The position numbers and the translations under genes were made by a program. A model generated the notes under the pieces. The model did not search any database, was not told the origin of the DNA, and worked only from the letters and a program-made list of their open reading frames with translations. From positions 1 to 64,000 of the forward strand of contig NZ_JAERMK010000007.1 of NCBI RefSeq assembly GCF_016918015.1: DNA of 64,000 bases, in the 5' to 3' direction. Of this stretch, positions 17,860-25,956 are shown one piece after another; positions within the stretch are counted from its first letter, which is position 1, and the number at the start of each line of letters is the position of its first letter. The stretch comes from Glycomyces sp. YM15. Its GTDB lineage: Bacteria > Actinomycetota > Actinomycetes > Mycobacteriales > Micromonosporaceae.

Positions 17860-18618
17860 ATGTCGATACAACCGGACCCGTCGCAATCCTCAGTGACTTC
17901 GCCGCCCCTGCCCGGACACCCCCCTTCCCGCGGGGCGGATTTCCCGGTTCCCCGTCCGATCCCCACCCCGGGGCAGGCAGCCCCACCCACCTCGCGGATC
18001 GCCTTGGCGGCGCTCGCGATCGTCGCGATGATCACCACCGCGACGGCGGCGGCCCAACCCGCCACAGCCCAGGAATCGCCGCCGATCGAAGCGGCCGACC
18101 TCACAACCTCGTTCCAGTGGTCCTCGACCGGGCCGCTGATCGGGCCCAAGCCCGACGCGAACCATCCCGTCGTCGCGGTCAAGGACCTCACGGTGGTCCG
18201 CTGCAATGGCCAGTGGATCGTGTACATGACCACCGCCGACGGCAACGGCGCTTGGAGCATGGTCATGACCAGCTTCTCCGACTGGTCCCAGGCCGGCAGC
18301 GCACCGCAGCGGTTCCTCAGCGACAACCCCAATCTGAGGGGCTGGTACACGGCCGCGCCGCAGCTGTTCTACTTCGCCCCGCGCGACGAGTGGTACCTGG
18401 TCTACCAGACCGGCCCGCCCTCGTACTTTGTCAGCAAGAACCCGGCCGACCCGATGAGCTGGTCGGCGCCGAAGCGGAGGGCGCCGACGGCGCCCGCGGC
18501 GGACAGCGGTGCGGCCAGTGCTGCGGTGAGGAGCGATCTGCGCCGCATGAAGGACACGCCTTCCTCGAGGAACTCGGCTTCATCCCGCGACATTCATGAA
18601 TCCATGGTGATTAATTAG
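17860..18618 (+). pseudogene. Truncated GH62 arabinofuranosidase fused to foreign sequence
   Basis: After an N-terminal region with a hydrophobic segment (IALAALAIVAMITTATAAA), the frame carries the first ~110 residues of a GH62 domain (FQWSSTGPLIGPK, VVAVKDLTVVRCNGQW, APQLFYFAPRDEWYLVYQ, NPADPMSW). It holds the general-base Asp, but the second Asp and the acid Glu that follow in intact GH62 proteins are missing. From about 18470 the sequence changes abruptly. Read on the opposite strand it encodes the start of another secreted protein (feature at 18402). The gene is therefore a broken duplicate of the GH62 family. Start could be GTG 17854 or ATG 17860. Confidence 0.7.
18402..18548 (-). pseudogene. 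Orphan Tat signal peptide of a secreted protein
   Basis: On the minus strand, ATG 18548 starts MRRRSLLTAALAAPLSAAGA followed by VGALRFGADQLIGS, a textbook Tat signal and cleavage region. The frame then runs into the antisense of the truncated GH62 from about 18470. So only the 5' end of a secreted protein gene remains, joined head-to-head to the GH62 remnant by a rearrangement. Confidence 0.5.
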
Positions 18619-18751
18619 ATCCAGCAACAAATAGGATAGTCACATCCTTCTCAGGTCCCGTCAAAACGCCGTAAATCGGGCGCTTTGATGCGCAGTGTCG
18701 CCTGCCTTCCACGGGCATAAGCCTCGATCATGCTTTCTTTCGTTTCATTGG

Positions 18752-18783
18752 TTGACAAATACCATGGCGTTTGCGTACCGTAC
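18752..18783 (+). promoter_or_regulatory. Promoter of the GH5 cellulase with candidate operator
   Basis: TTGACA (18752-18757, perfect -35) and TACCGT (18776-18781) are 18 bases apart. The palindrome GTACCGTAC (18775-18783) covers the -10. Layout and sequence repeat those at 17803-17834, pointing to common control, possibly by the neighbouring ROK regulator. Confidence 0.6.
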
Positions 18784-18866
18784 TCTCGGCGGGCCAACAT
18801 CTACATATCTCGATGCACCCGATCCTTGGCCCTCGCACAATCCCCTTTCCTGGCAAGGAGTCTTGA

Positions 18867-20924
18867 ATGAGTCCAACCACTGACCACAGACGGCGCCTGC
18901 GCCTCGGCGTGATCGCCGCCGCGGCCGTCACCGCACTCTCCGCAGGCCTCCTCGGCGCGGTCAGCGCTCAAGCGGCCCAAGGCTGCGAGGTCGACTACGA
19001 GGTCACCAGCCAGTGGCCAGGCGGCTTCATCGCCGACGTGCAGGTCACCAACCTCGGCGAGCCGGTCGACGGCTGGAGCCTCGAATGGTCCTGGCCCGAC
19101 GGCCAGCGCGTCACGGACATGTGGAACGCGAAGCACACCGCCTCGGGCGAGACCGCCACGGCCGAGAGCCTGGGCTACAACAAGAAGATCGCCACCGGCG
19201 CTTCGACCTCGTTCGGCTTCACCGGCTCGTGGTCCGGTGCGAACACCGACCCGACCGAGTACCGCCTCAACGGCCGCCTCTGCGACGGGACGGTCGGGGA
19301 GCCTACGGAGACGCCCACGGGCGGACCTTCTCAGTGGGACAACGCGATGGAGCAGGTCGCGGCTATGGAGCCGGGCGTGAACATCGGCAACACGCTCGAC
19401 GCGCTGGGTGGCGAGACCGCTTGGGGCAACCCGATGATCACCGAAGCACTGCTCCAGACCTACAAGGCCGAGGGGTACAACTCGATCCGCCTTCCCGTCA
19501 CGTGGGACGAGTTCACTGGCCCGGCACCGGATTACACAATCGCCCCCGAGCGCATGGAGCGCGTCGCGCAGGTCGTGGACTGGGCCCTGGAGAACGACCT
19601 CCAGGTCATGCTGAACCTCCACCACGACTCGTGGATGTGGCTCGACGAGCTGCCGAACGACCACGACAACGTCATGGCGAAGTTCGAGGCGATGTGGACG
19701 CAGATCGCGACCCGCTTCAAGGACTACCCCGCCGAGCTGTCGTTCGAGAGCAACAACGAGCCGCAGTTCGTGGGCGCCGAGAACGACGCGGGCGACCCGT
19801 ACAACGAAGAGCTCAACCGCGCCTTCTACGACGTGGTCCGCGGCACCGGCGGGGGCAACGCCGACCGGCTGCTGATCCTGCCGACGCTGAACACCAACGC
19901 CGCGCAGGAGCGCCTCGACCCGGTCAAGGCGATGATCGAGGGCCTGAACGACGACATGGTCGGCGCGACGATCCACTACTACGGTTTCTGGCCGTTCTCC
20001 GTGAACGCCGCCGGGTACCCGACCTACGAGGAAGTCTCCCGGGCGGACCTGCTGGGCGCCTTCCAGCGGACGCACGACACCTTCGTTGCGAACGGCATCC
20101 CGGTCATCGTGGGCGAGTGGGCCATTCTGAACTACGGCTACACCGGTCCCGAGGTGGTCGAGTACGGCGAGATGATCAAGTTCTTCGAGGAGATGCAGTT
20201 CGAGGCCCGCGACAAGCAGTTCACAACGATGATCTGGGACGCCGGCCAGTTCCTCAACCGCAACACCCTCCAGTGGCGCGACCAGTACATCGCCGACCGC
20301 ATCGCCTCCAGTTGGACCACCCGCTCGGGCTCCACCTCCTTCGACCGGATCTACCTCGAGAAGGCCGGGACCATCGCCGATGTGTCGCAGACGCTGAACC
20401 GCAACGGCCTCGAGTTCACGGGCCTGTGGCACGGCGACACGAAGCTGGTCGAGGGCACCGATTACACGCTCTCGGGCGACACGCTCACCTTCAAGGCCGC
20501 GACCCTCACCCGGCTCGCGGGCGACCGCGCCTACGGCACCAAGGCGGTGATCGAGGCGCGCTTCTCGGCGGGCGTCCCGTGGCGCATCAACGTCATCAGC
20601 TACGACACGCCCGTCCTCTCGGACGCGACCGGGACGACCTCGCTGGTCATCCCGACCCAGTTCAAGGGCGACCACATCAAGCAGATGGAGGCCCACTACG
20701 CGGACGGCTCCAACGCCGGCCCCGCCTCCTGGACCCCGTACCAAGAGTCCAACGTGAGCTGGCTGCCGAACTACAGCGGCGGCACGATCACCGTTCCGGA
20801 GCAGTTCGTGAACGCGATCAGGGACGGCGAGCCCGTCACGATCACGTACCACTTCTGGGGTGGCGACTCGGTCACCTACACGGTGACCAAGAATGGCTCG
20901 ACCGTGACCGGAACGGCCTCCTAG
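18867..20924 (+). CDS. Secreted multidomain GH5 endoglucanase
   Basis: The 685-aa protein starts at ATG 18867 (AAGGAG upstream) with a signal peptide (LRLGVIAAAAVTALSAGLLG). Residues ~38-137 form a CBM2 cellulose-binding module (CEVDYEVTSQW ... RLC). A short PTETPTGG linker leads to a GH5 domain (~150-490) with NIGNTLDALG, the acid/base Glu298 in SNNEPQF and nucleophile Glu417 in VIVGEWAI. Two C-terminal beta domains follow: an X2/Ig-like module (FDRIYLEKAGTIADVSQTLN) and a CBM46-like module (WLPNYSGGTITVPEQF). In characterised GH5 subfamily 4 enzymes, CBM46 helps bind xyloglucan and mixed-linkage glucan. A strong terminator follows. Confidence 0.93.
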   Translation: MSPTTDHRRRLRLGVIAAAAVTALSAGLLGAVSAQAAQGCEVDYEVTSQWPGGFIADVQVTNLGEPVDGWSLEWSWPDGQRVTDMWNAKHTASGETATAESLGYNKKIATGASTSFGFTGSWSGANTDPTEYRLNGRLCDGTVGEPTETPTGGPSQWDNAMEQVAAMEPGVNIGNTLDALGGETAWGNPMITEALLQTYKAEGYNSIRLPVTWDEFTGPAPDYTIAPERMERVAQVVDWALENDLQVMLNLHHDSWMWLDELPNDHDNVMAKFEAMWTQIATRFKDYPAELSFESNNEPQFVGAENDAGDPYNEELNRAFYDVVRGTGGGNADRLLILPTLNTNAAQERLDPVKAMIEGLNDDMVGATIHYYGFWPFSVNAAGYPTYEEVSRADLLGAFQRTHDTFVANGIPVIVGEWAILNYGYTGPEVVEYGEMIKFFEEMQFEARDKQFTTMIWDAGQFLNRNTLQWRDQYIADRIASSWTTRSGSTSFDRIYLEKAGTIADVSQTLNRNGLEFTGLWHGDTKLVEGTDYTLSGDTLTFKAATLTRLAGDRAYGTKAVIEARFSAGVPWRINVISYDTPVLSDATGTTSLVIPTQFKGDHIKQMEAHYADGSNAGPASWTPYQESNVSWLPNYSGGTITVPEQFVNAIRDGEPVTITYHFWGGDSVTYTVTKNGSTVTGTAS

Positions 20925-20938
20925 AAGGCACTGACACG

Positions 20939-20980
20939 GCGGCGTGAGGATCTCTCAGACGAGGAGGACCCTCACGCCGC
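20939..20980 (+). terminator. Rho-independent-like terminator after the cellulase
   Basis: Perfect 11-bp inverted repeat GCGGCGTGAGG / CCTCACGCCGC (20939-20949, 20970-20980) with a 20-nt loop, 14 bases after the stop codon. There is no T-run, as is usual in actinomycetes. Confidence 0.65.
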
Positions 20981-21194
20981 TCTGCTCCCTGCTCTCGAGT
21001 CCACTCGGTAAGGCGTGGCAGCGATGCAAACCACTTGGCCATCACCGAGCAGACACGGCGACTGCCCACCCACGCGCTCGCCGACCGGCCCGCCGAAGAC
21101 GCGGTCCTTGACGCCGAAGGCGTCGAGCATGCGAAGTTCGTTGCTCGCGGGGTCGTAGGCGAGGTACGGCTTCGGGAATTCGAGGGTCCAGTGA

Positions 21195-21400
21195 CTACAG
21201 TTCGGGAAGCTTGGCGGTGGTCGTGCAGGGAGAGGAGTAGGACGACTCTTGCCGGGCGACCGCGCCGCGCACCCGCTTCTCAGTGACCCTGCAGTACCTC
21301 AGGGTCGTTTGCAGCGTCCTGTGTCCCATGAGATCCCGCAGAACGTCGGGGCGCTGCGCCGTTGTCGGCACGGCGCTGCGCATAGCTGTAACGGTAACCG
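21195..21400 (-). pseudogene. C-terminal fragment of a tyrosine recombinase
   Basis: The minus-strand frame reads RPDVLRDLMGHRTLQTTLRY followed by CRVTEKRVRGAVARQ. This is the C-terminal catalytic segment of an integrase, with the L-M-G-H-x-x-x-x-T-T-x-x-Y motif that includes the nucleophilic Tyr. The rest of the gene is absent, so it is a remnant of an integration event upstream of the zincin gene. Confidence 0.6.
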
Positions 21401-21490
21401 TAAGGGACGACCTGAGCTGCGTCCAGCGGCGGGCACGGAATTCTCCTCCACTGAGCTCTATCCGAATGCGGCGATCGCTGCCATACTCAT

Positions 21491-21504
21491 TGGTATCGAT
21501 ACCA
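21491..21504. promoter_or_regulatory. LacI-type operator upstream of the zincin-DUF4185 gene
   Basis: TGGTATCGATACCA is a perfect 14-bp palindrome with central CG and flanking TGG/CCA, the form of LacI-family operators (compare the CebR box TGGGAGCGCTCCCA). It lies 18 bases before the TTG start, where bound repressor would block transcription. Confidence 0.55.
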
Positions 21505-21521
21505 TCGGACGGAGGGCAGTC

Positions 21522-24356
21522 TTGAGAAGACTTCCGATCGCTTGCGCTGCAGCGGTATTCGTCAGCATGCTGGTCATCCAGCCCACCCAGGCCGCCCCTC
21601 CGGGGGCGGCCTCTGATCCTGCATTCCCAACCGGGGCCGCAGCGGAGACGGAGGAGCTGCAGCAGCAGGGCGTCTCCGAACCGCAGCCCTGGGACCAGGC
21701 CGCCTTCGACGCGTTCACCGACGAGGGTGACGCCGAGTTCGCTCCCGCCGCAACCGAAGCGGGCTGGAGCTCGGCGCTCGCCGCCGAGAACAGCCCGGTG
21801 CGACAGGAGATCACCGCCGAGTCGCTCGGGGTCGAGCCGGTCGCGATCAAGGAGGCCGCCACCGCGGCCGCCGACGACTGCGCCTCCTCCTACAACTACA
21901 ACTTCCACGACTACGAGTGCCAGGCGTTCGTCGGCGACTTCGTGTTCCTCTACGACATCAAGGACAACCCCGGCGACACCCGCGGCGTCCCCGCCGCCGC
22001 CGGCCCCAACGGCCGCCCGAACGCGGTGGTCGACATGGTCAACGCCATCGCCGAGGCCCAGTCGGCCTACCGCGAGATGGGCTACGACGTCGACCCCGGC
22101 GACGGACCGTGGGCCGTCATCGTGGGCCTCAACGACACCCAGGAGGGCTGGTTCAACGGCGGGGCGTTCGCGCTCCCGTTCGGCGCCAACGACCAGCCGA
22201 TGATCATCCTGCCCTCCGACCCGGGCCTGGACGACAGCGACAACTACGACTACCTGCCTCGGCATGAGTTCTTCCACATCGTCCAGTACCAGTACTGGGA
22301 CGACACCGGCGAGATCAGCTGGGCCTACGTCCGGGACTGGATGGGCGGCAGCGACTTCAAGACCATGAACTGGTGGATGGAGTCGACCGCCGAGTGGGCC
22401 GCGCTCATGTCCTACCGGCTCCAGCCGTACGACCCGGCCAACCCGACCGCCGCGATGATGTACGCCGACTCGATCTCCGAGTTCCTCGGCGACCCGGGGC
22501 GCGCGCTCAACGCCGCCGACGACCTCGGCAGCTCGCGCCAGTACAGCACGTTCCTATTGGCGTTCTACATGAACGAGACCACCGGCAGCATGAACGCGGT
22601 CCGCAAGACCTGGGAGCACATCCGCGACCACGACTCGACGCCGATCACCGCGATCAAGGCCGTCCTCACCGGGTACGGCCTCGACATCCCGTCCACACTG
22701 CTCGGCTTCTCCGTGGCGAACTACCGCCTCGCGGAAGAGCAGGGCGGCGCCCCGCCGAACCCCATGGCCGGCTACGGCTACGCCGATCTGGAGCGCACCG
22801 TGTGGCGCGACTTCCTCATGGGCGACTCCCGCACCGACGACCACCTGCTCGGCGACTACCGCCCCTACCGCACCACCCGCGCCGTCCCCATGGGCACCCA
22901 GGAGACCTACACGGCCATGATCGAACCGGGAGGCTCCGCCTACTTCGATTTCTCGGCCGTTCAGAACTCCGGCGACCCCACCGACGGCTACCAGTCGGAG
23001 CTCACCATCGCCACCGAGGACCGCGACGACCTCGAGTACGTGGCCATGGTCTGGTCACCGCAGGGCAGCCCCGGCACCCTCTCGGAATACCCCTACGCCG
23101 CGCGGGCGGTCTACCCCGCCGTCAACAACGTCATCACCATCACCGACTACGCCTACCCGATGGTCGTCACCCTCATCGCCACCCGCACCGACCTCCAGAC
23201 GAACTCGGTCGAGGCCGACGGCGACGGCCGCGAGTACCGCTTCCGCGTCAGAGCCCTGGTCCCGCTCGACAACCCGTCGTGCAACCTCTCGAACCTGACC
23301 GTCAGCAACCTCCAGGACGACGGCGTGGCACCCGAGCAGCAGTTCCTCGACTACGCCGAGGACACCCCGAACGGCTGGACCGGCGGCGACTCCACCTACT
23401 CGGTGCGCCTGCCCGACGGCGACCTGCTGTGGCTGTTCTCCGACACGTTCCTCGGGCCGCTCAACGACGACGGCACCAGACCGGTCACCGCGCCGCTCAT
23501 CAACAGCACCTTCGTCAGACAGGAAGGCGGCACGTTCTCGACCATCCAGGGCGGTACCACCGCCAACCCCGAGGCGATCATGCCCCCACCGGAGGCCAAC
23601 CACTGGTACTGGCTCGGCGACGGCATGATCTCCCGCCAGGGGGGCACCGACTACCTCCAGGTGATCTTCCAGGAGTACCTGCGGTTCGGGGACGGCGACT
23701 GGGACTGGCGGTTCGACCAGAACGTCGTCGCCACGTTCTCGCTGTCGGACCTGAGCGAGCCGATCCGCGTCGAGGCCCTGCCCTCGCAGGCGGGCGCGTG
23801 GGGCTCGGCGCTCCTCCCGGCCAGCCAGTCCGGGGACGGCTACACCTACATCTACGGGCTCGCCGACGCCCCCACCGACAAGAAGCAGCGGATCGCCCGC
23901 GTCCACGGCAGCGACATCGGCGCCACCGAGAAATGGCAGTTCTGGACCGCGAACGGCTGGACCGCCTATGAATCCGACACCGGCATCGGCCTCAACGGCA
24001 TCGCCAACGAGTACTCGGTAACCAAGTGGAACGGCCAGTACCTCCTGGTCAGCCAGGACTCCACTGTCGGGTTCAGCAACAAGGTGTACGCCTACACCTC
24101 GTGCTCGCCGGCCGGGCCCTTCACCAACCAGAGCCTGCTCTACCAGATGCCGGAGACCGGCATGTTCGGCGTCCCGTACTACGACGAGCGGATCTTCGCC
24201 TACAACCCGCACATCCACGCGACGCTGAGCTCAGGCAACCGGTTCGTCATGTCGTACAACGTCAACACCTTCGACAGCCGAATGACCGCCGAGGGGTCCC
24301 ACTACACCGACCCGAGCATCTACAAGCCCCGGTTCATCAGCTTCACCCTGAATTAG
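21522..24356 (+). CDS. Secreted zincin metalloprotease-like protein fused to DUF4185
   Basis: Start chosen at TTG 21522: GGAGGG lies 6 bases upstream and the N-terminus is then a signal peptide (LRRLPIACAAAVFVSMLVIQ, cleavage near TQAA); the open frame extends 91 codons further without such features. The 944-aa protein has a zinc motif HEFFH (248-252) followed by MESTAEW (Glu287 or Glu291 a likely third ligand), as in gluzincin-type secreted peptidases. From about residue 590 it carries a DUF4185 beta-propeller-like domain (DSTYSVRLPDGDLLWLFSDT, then NHWYWLGDGMI). DUF4185 is often found in secreted carbohydrate-related proteins. The fusion, and control by a LacI-type operator, suggest a role in polymer breakdown. 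Confidence 0.75.
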   Translation: MRRLPIACAAAVFVSMLVIQPTQAAPPGAASDPAFPTGAAAETEELQQQGVSEPQPWDQAAFDAFTDEGDAEFAPAATEAGWSSALAAENSPVRQEITAESLGVEPVAIKEAATAAADDCASSYNYNFHDYECQAFVGDFVFLYDIKDNPGDTRGVPAAAGPNGRPNAVVDMVNAIAEAQSAYREMGYDVDPGDGPWAVIVGLNDTQEGWFNGGAFALPFGANDQPMIILPSDPGLDDSDNYDYLPRHEFFHIVQYQYWDDTGEISWAYVRDWMGGSDFKTMNWWMESTAEWAALMSYRLQPYDPANPTAAMMYADSISEFLGDPGRALNAADDLGSSRQYSTFLLAFYMNETTGSMNAVRKTWEHIRDHDSTPITAIKAVLTGYGLDIPSTLLGFSVANYRLAEEQGGAPPNPMAGYGYADLERTVWRDFLMGDSRTDDHLLGDYRPYRTTRAVPMGTQETYTAMIEPGGSAYFDFSAVQNSGDPTDGYQSELTIATEDRDDLEYVAMVWSPQGSPGTLSEYPYAARAVYPAVNNVITITDYAYPMVVTLIATRTDLQTNSVEADGDGREYRFRVRALVPLDNPSCNLSNLTVSNLQDDGVAPEQQFLDYAEDTPNGWTGGDSTYSVRLPDGDLLWLFSDTFLGPLNDDGTRPVTAPLINSTFVRQEGGTFSTIQGGTTANPEAIMPPPEANHWYWLGDGMISRQGGTDYLQVIFQEYLRFGDGDWDWRFDQNVVATFSLSDLSEPIRVEALPSQAGAWGSALLPASQSGDGYTYIYGLADAPTDKKQRIARVHGSDIGATEKWQFWTANGWTAYESDTGIGLNGIANEYSVTKWNGQYLLVSQDSTVGFSNKVYAYTSCSPAGPFTNQSLLYQMPETGMFGVPYYDERIFAYNPHIHATLSSGNRFVMSYNVNTFDSRMTAEGSHYTDPSIYKPRFISFTLN

Positions 24357-24390
24357 GAGGTCGCAGGGCGAACCAGCCGGATCGCTCAGT

Positions 24391-24409
24391 TCGGGCCGAA
24401 CCGGCCCGA
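24391..24409 (+). terminator. Hairpin terminator after the zincin gene
   Basis: TCGGGCCG (24391-24398) and CGGCCCGA (24402-24409) form a perfect 8-bp stem with a 3-nt loop, 35 bases after the stop codon. Confidence 0.5.
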
Positions 24410-24714
24410 TCGGGGCGGTCCGGCGGTGGGGTCCGCACCGTGAGCGGGGCCGTGACGTAACTGATGGTCGGCGGCGCGATCTACTTCGTGCTGCGGCTGT
24501 ACGGCCTCTTACGCCCCAGACCTCCAGACCGGCGACAAGCTCCCGGATCCGCAGGCCGGGGCGGACCGTCGCGCCGAACGACCAGAAGCCCGCAACGATC
24601 CGCTTGACGGACTGAGCCGTTGGATTGTCGAGGGAGCTTCGCGTGCGAACTGCGCCGTATCGGGGAACGGGCGCGTTCGTTGTTCATAGAGGGCGGCAGG
24701 AAGGAACGGGGAGC
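24410..24714. other. Intergenic stretch
   Basis: About 300 bases between the zincin gene and the glycosyltransferase. It has no recognisable gene on either strand. It ends in an AAGGAA ribosome-binding site. Promoter boxes are not obvious. Confidence 0.35.
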
Positions 24715-25956
24715 ATGCGCATCCAGATCATCACGGCGGGTACGACCGGATCCATCGCGCCCTACACCGGTCTGGGGCACCGGCTGCTGGCGGAGGGACA
24801 CGAGGTGGAGCTCGTGGTGCACGCGAAGTTCGCGGCATCGGCCGGCTGCTGCGGGCTCCAGGTGCACTCGATGGCGGCGGACCCGTTCGAGGCGCTCATG
24901 GGTGTCCACAACAGTCTTCGTGGCGGATGGTCTCCCGGCGCGCTGCTCAGGTTCGTCCGTGTCGCAGGGGAGGCGGCCGTGGCTTTGGCCGATGCGATCC
25001 TTTCGGCGGCAGACCCGAAGGCCGACTTGATCCTGCTGTCCTCGATCGCAGCGCCGATCGGCAGAGTCGTGGCCCGGCACCACGGGGTCGAGAGCATGGG
25101 AGTGTTCCTGCAGCCGGATACCCCTACAGCCGCGTTCTCGCCCTGTCTCATGGCGTTGCGAGCGCCGAGCCGCCTCAACCGCCAGCGCGGCAGGGCCATC
25201 AATGCCGGCCTCGACATGCTGTCCGCCGGCGTCTACCGGCACCTCGGGCGAAGGCTCGGTCGCTCCGGACTCGGCGGCATGCGCATGCGCCTGGAACGCG
25301 AGCGCGAGCGGTGGCCGATCTGGCACGGCTTCAGCCCCTCGGTAGTGGCCCGACCGAAAGACTGGCGTCCCGGCCTCGAGGTGGCCGGCTACTGGTGGCC
25401 GCACGAGTGCCCGGCCTGGGAGCCGCCGGCTCGTCTGCGTGACTTTCTCTCCTCCGGTCCGTCGCCGGTGTTCGTGGGGTTCGGGAGCATGAAGCTCGGA
25501 GATCCGGAGCGGCTGGCGGGTCTCACCAAGCGTGCGCTGCGCCTGGCGGGTCTGCGCGGCGTGGTCCAATCCGGCTGGGCCGGACTCACTGTGGAAGGTG
25601 ATGACGTCATCACGGTCGGGTCCGTCCCCCATCACTGGCTGATGCCGCAGACGGTCGCAGTGGTGCATCATGCGGGCGCGGGGACGACGGCGGCGGGCCT
25701 GCGGGCCGGGGTGCCGGCGATTCCGGTGCCGGTCTTCACCGACCAGCCGTGGTGGGCCGCCCATCTGATCCGGATGGGAACGGCCCCTGCGGCGCTGCCG
25801 TACCGCGACCTGACCGCCGAGCGTTTGGCGGTGGCGCTGCGCCGGGCCACTGGCGAGTCGGTCTTCGCCCGACGGTCGGCCGCGCTGGCCCGACGTCTGG
25901 CCCGAGAGGATGGTGCGGGCATCGTGGCCCGAGCGATCAGCGAGGCGGGCAATTGA
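24715..25956 (+). CDS. GT1-family glycosyltransferase (sterol/lipid glucosyltransferase-like)
   Basis: ATG 24715 begins MRIQIITAGTTGSIAPYTGL, the expected GT-B N-terminus; the open frame extends 30 codons upstream but AAGGAACGGGGAGC precedes this ATG. The 413-aa enzyme shows the glycine-rich acceptor-side start, GFGSMKLGDPERL, and the nucleotide-sugar binding segment VVHHAGAGTTAAGLRAGVPA, then VFTDQPWWA. This pattern is typical of UGT80-like glucosyltransferases and antibiotic MGT enzymes that glycosylate lipophilic acceptors. Its stop codon overlaps the TTG start of an acyltransferase-like gene, so the pair may build an acylated glycolipid; that product is inference. Confidence 0.82.
   Translation: MRIQIITAGTTGSIAPYTGLGHRLLAEGHEVELVVHAKFAASAGCCGLQVHSMAADPFEALMGVHNSLRGGWSPGALLRFVRVAGEAAVALADAILSAADPKADLILLSSIAAPIGRVVARHHGVESMGVFLQPDTPTAAFSPCLMALRAPSRLNRQRGRAINAGLDMLSAGVYRHLGRRLGRSGLGGMRMRLERERERWPIWHGFSPSVVARPKDWRPGLEVAGYWWPHECPAWEPPARLRDFLSSGPSPVFVGFGSMKLGDPERLAGLTKRALRLAGLRGVVQSGWAGLTVEGDDVITVGSVPHHWLMPQTVAVVHHAGAGTTAAGLRAGVPAIPVPVFTDQPWWAAHLIRMGTAPAALPYRDLTAERLAVALRRATGESVFARRSAALARRLAREDGAGIVARAISEAGN

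Noticed and set aside
18801-20852. Long minus-strand open frame antisense to the cellulase
   Set aside because: The cellulase has full domain and catalytic motifs; the antisense translation has none and no ribosome-binding site.
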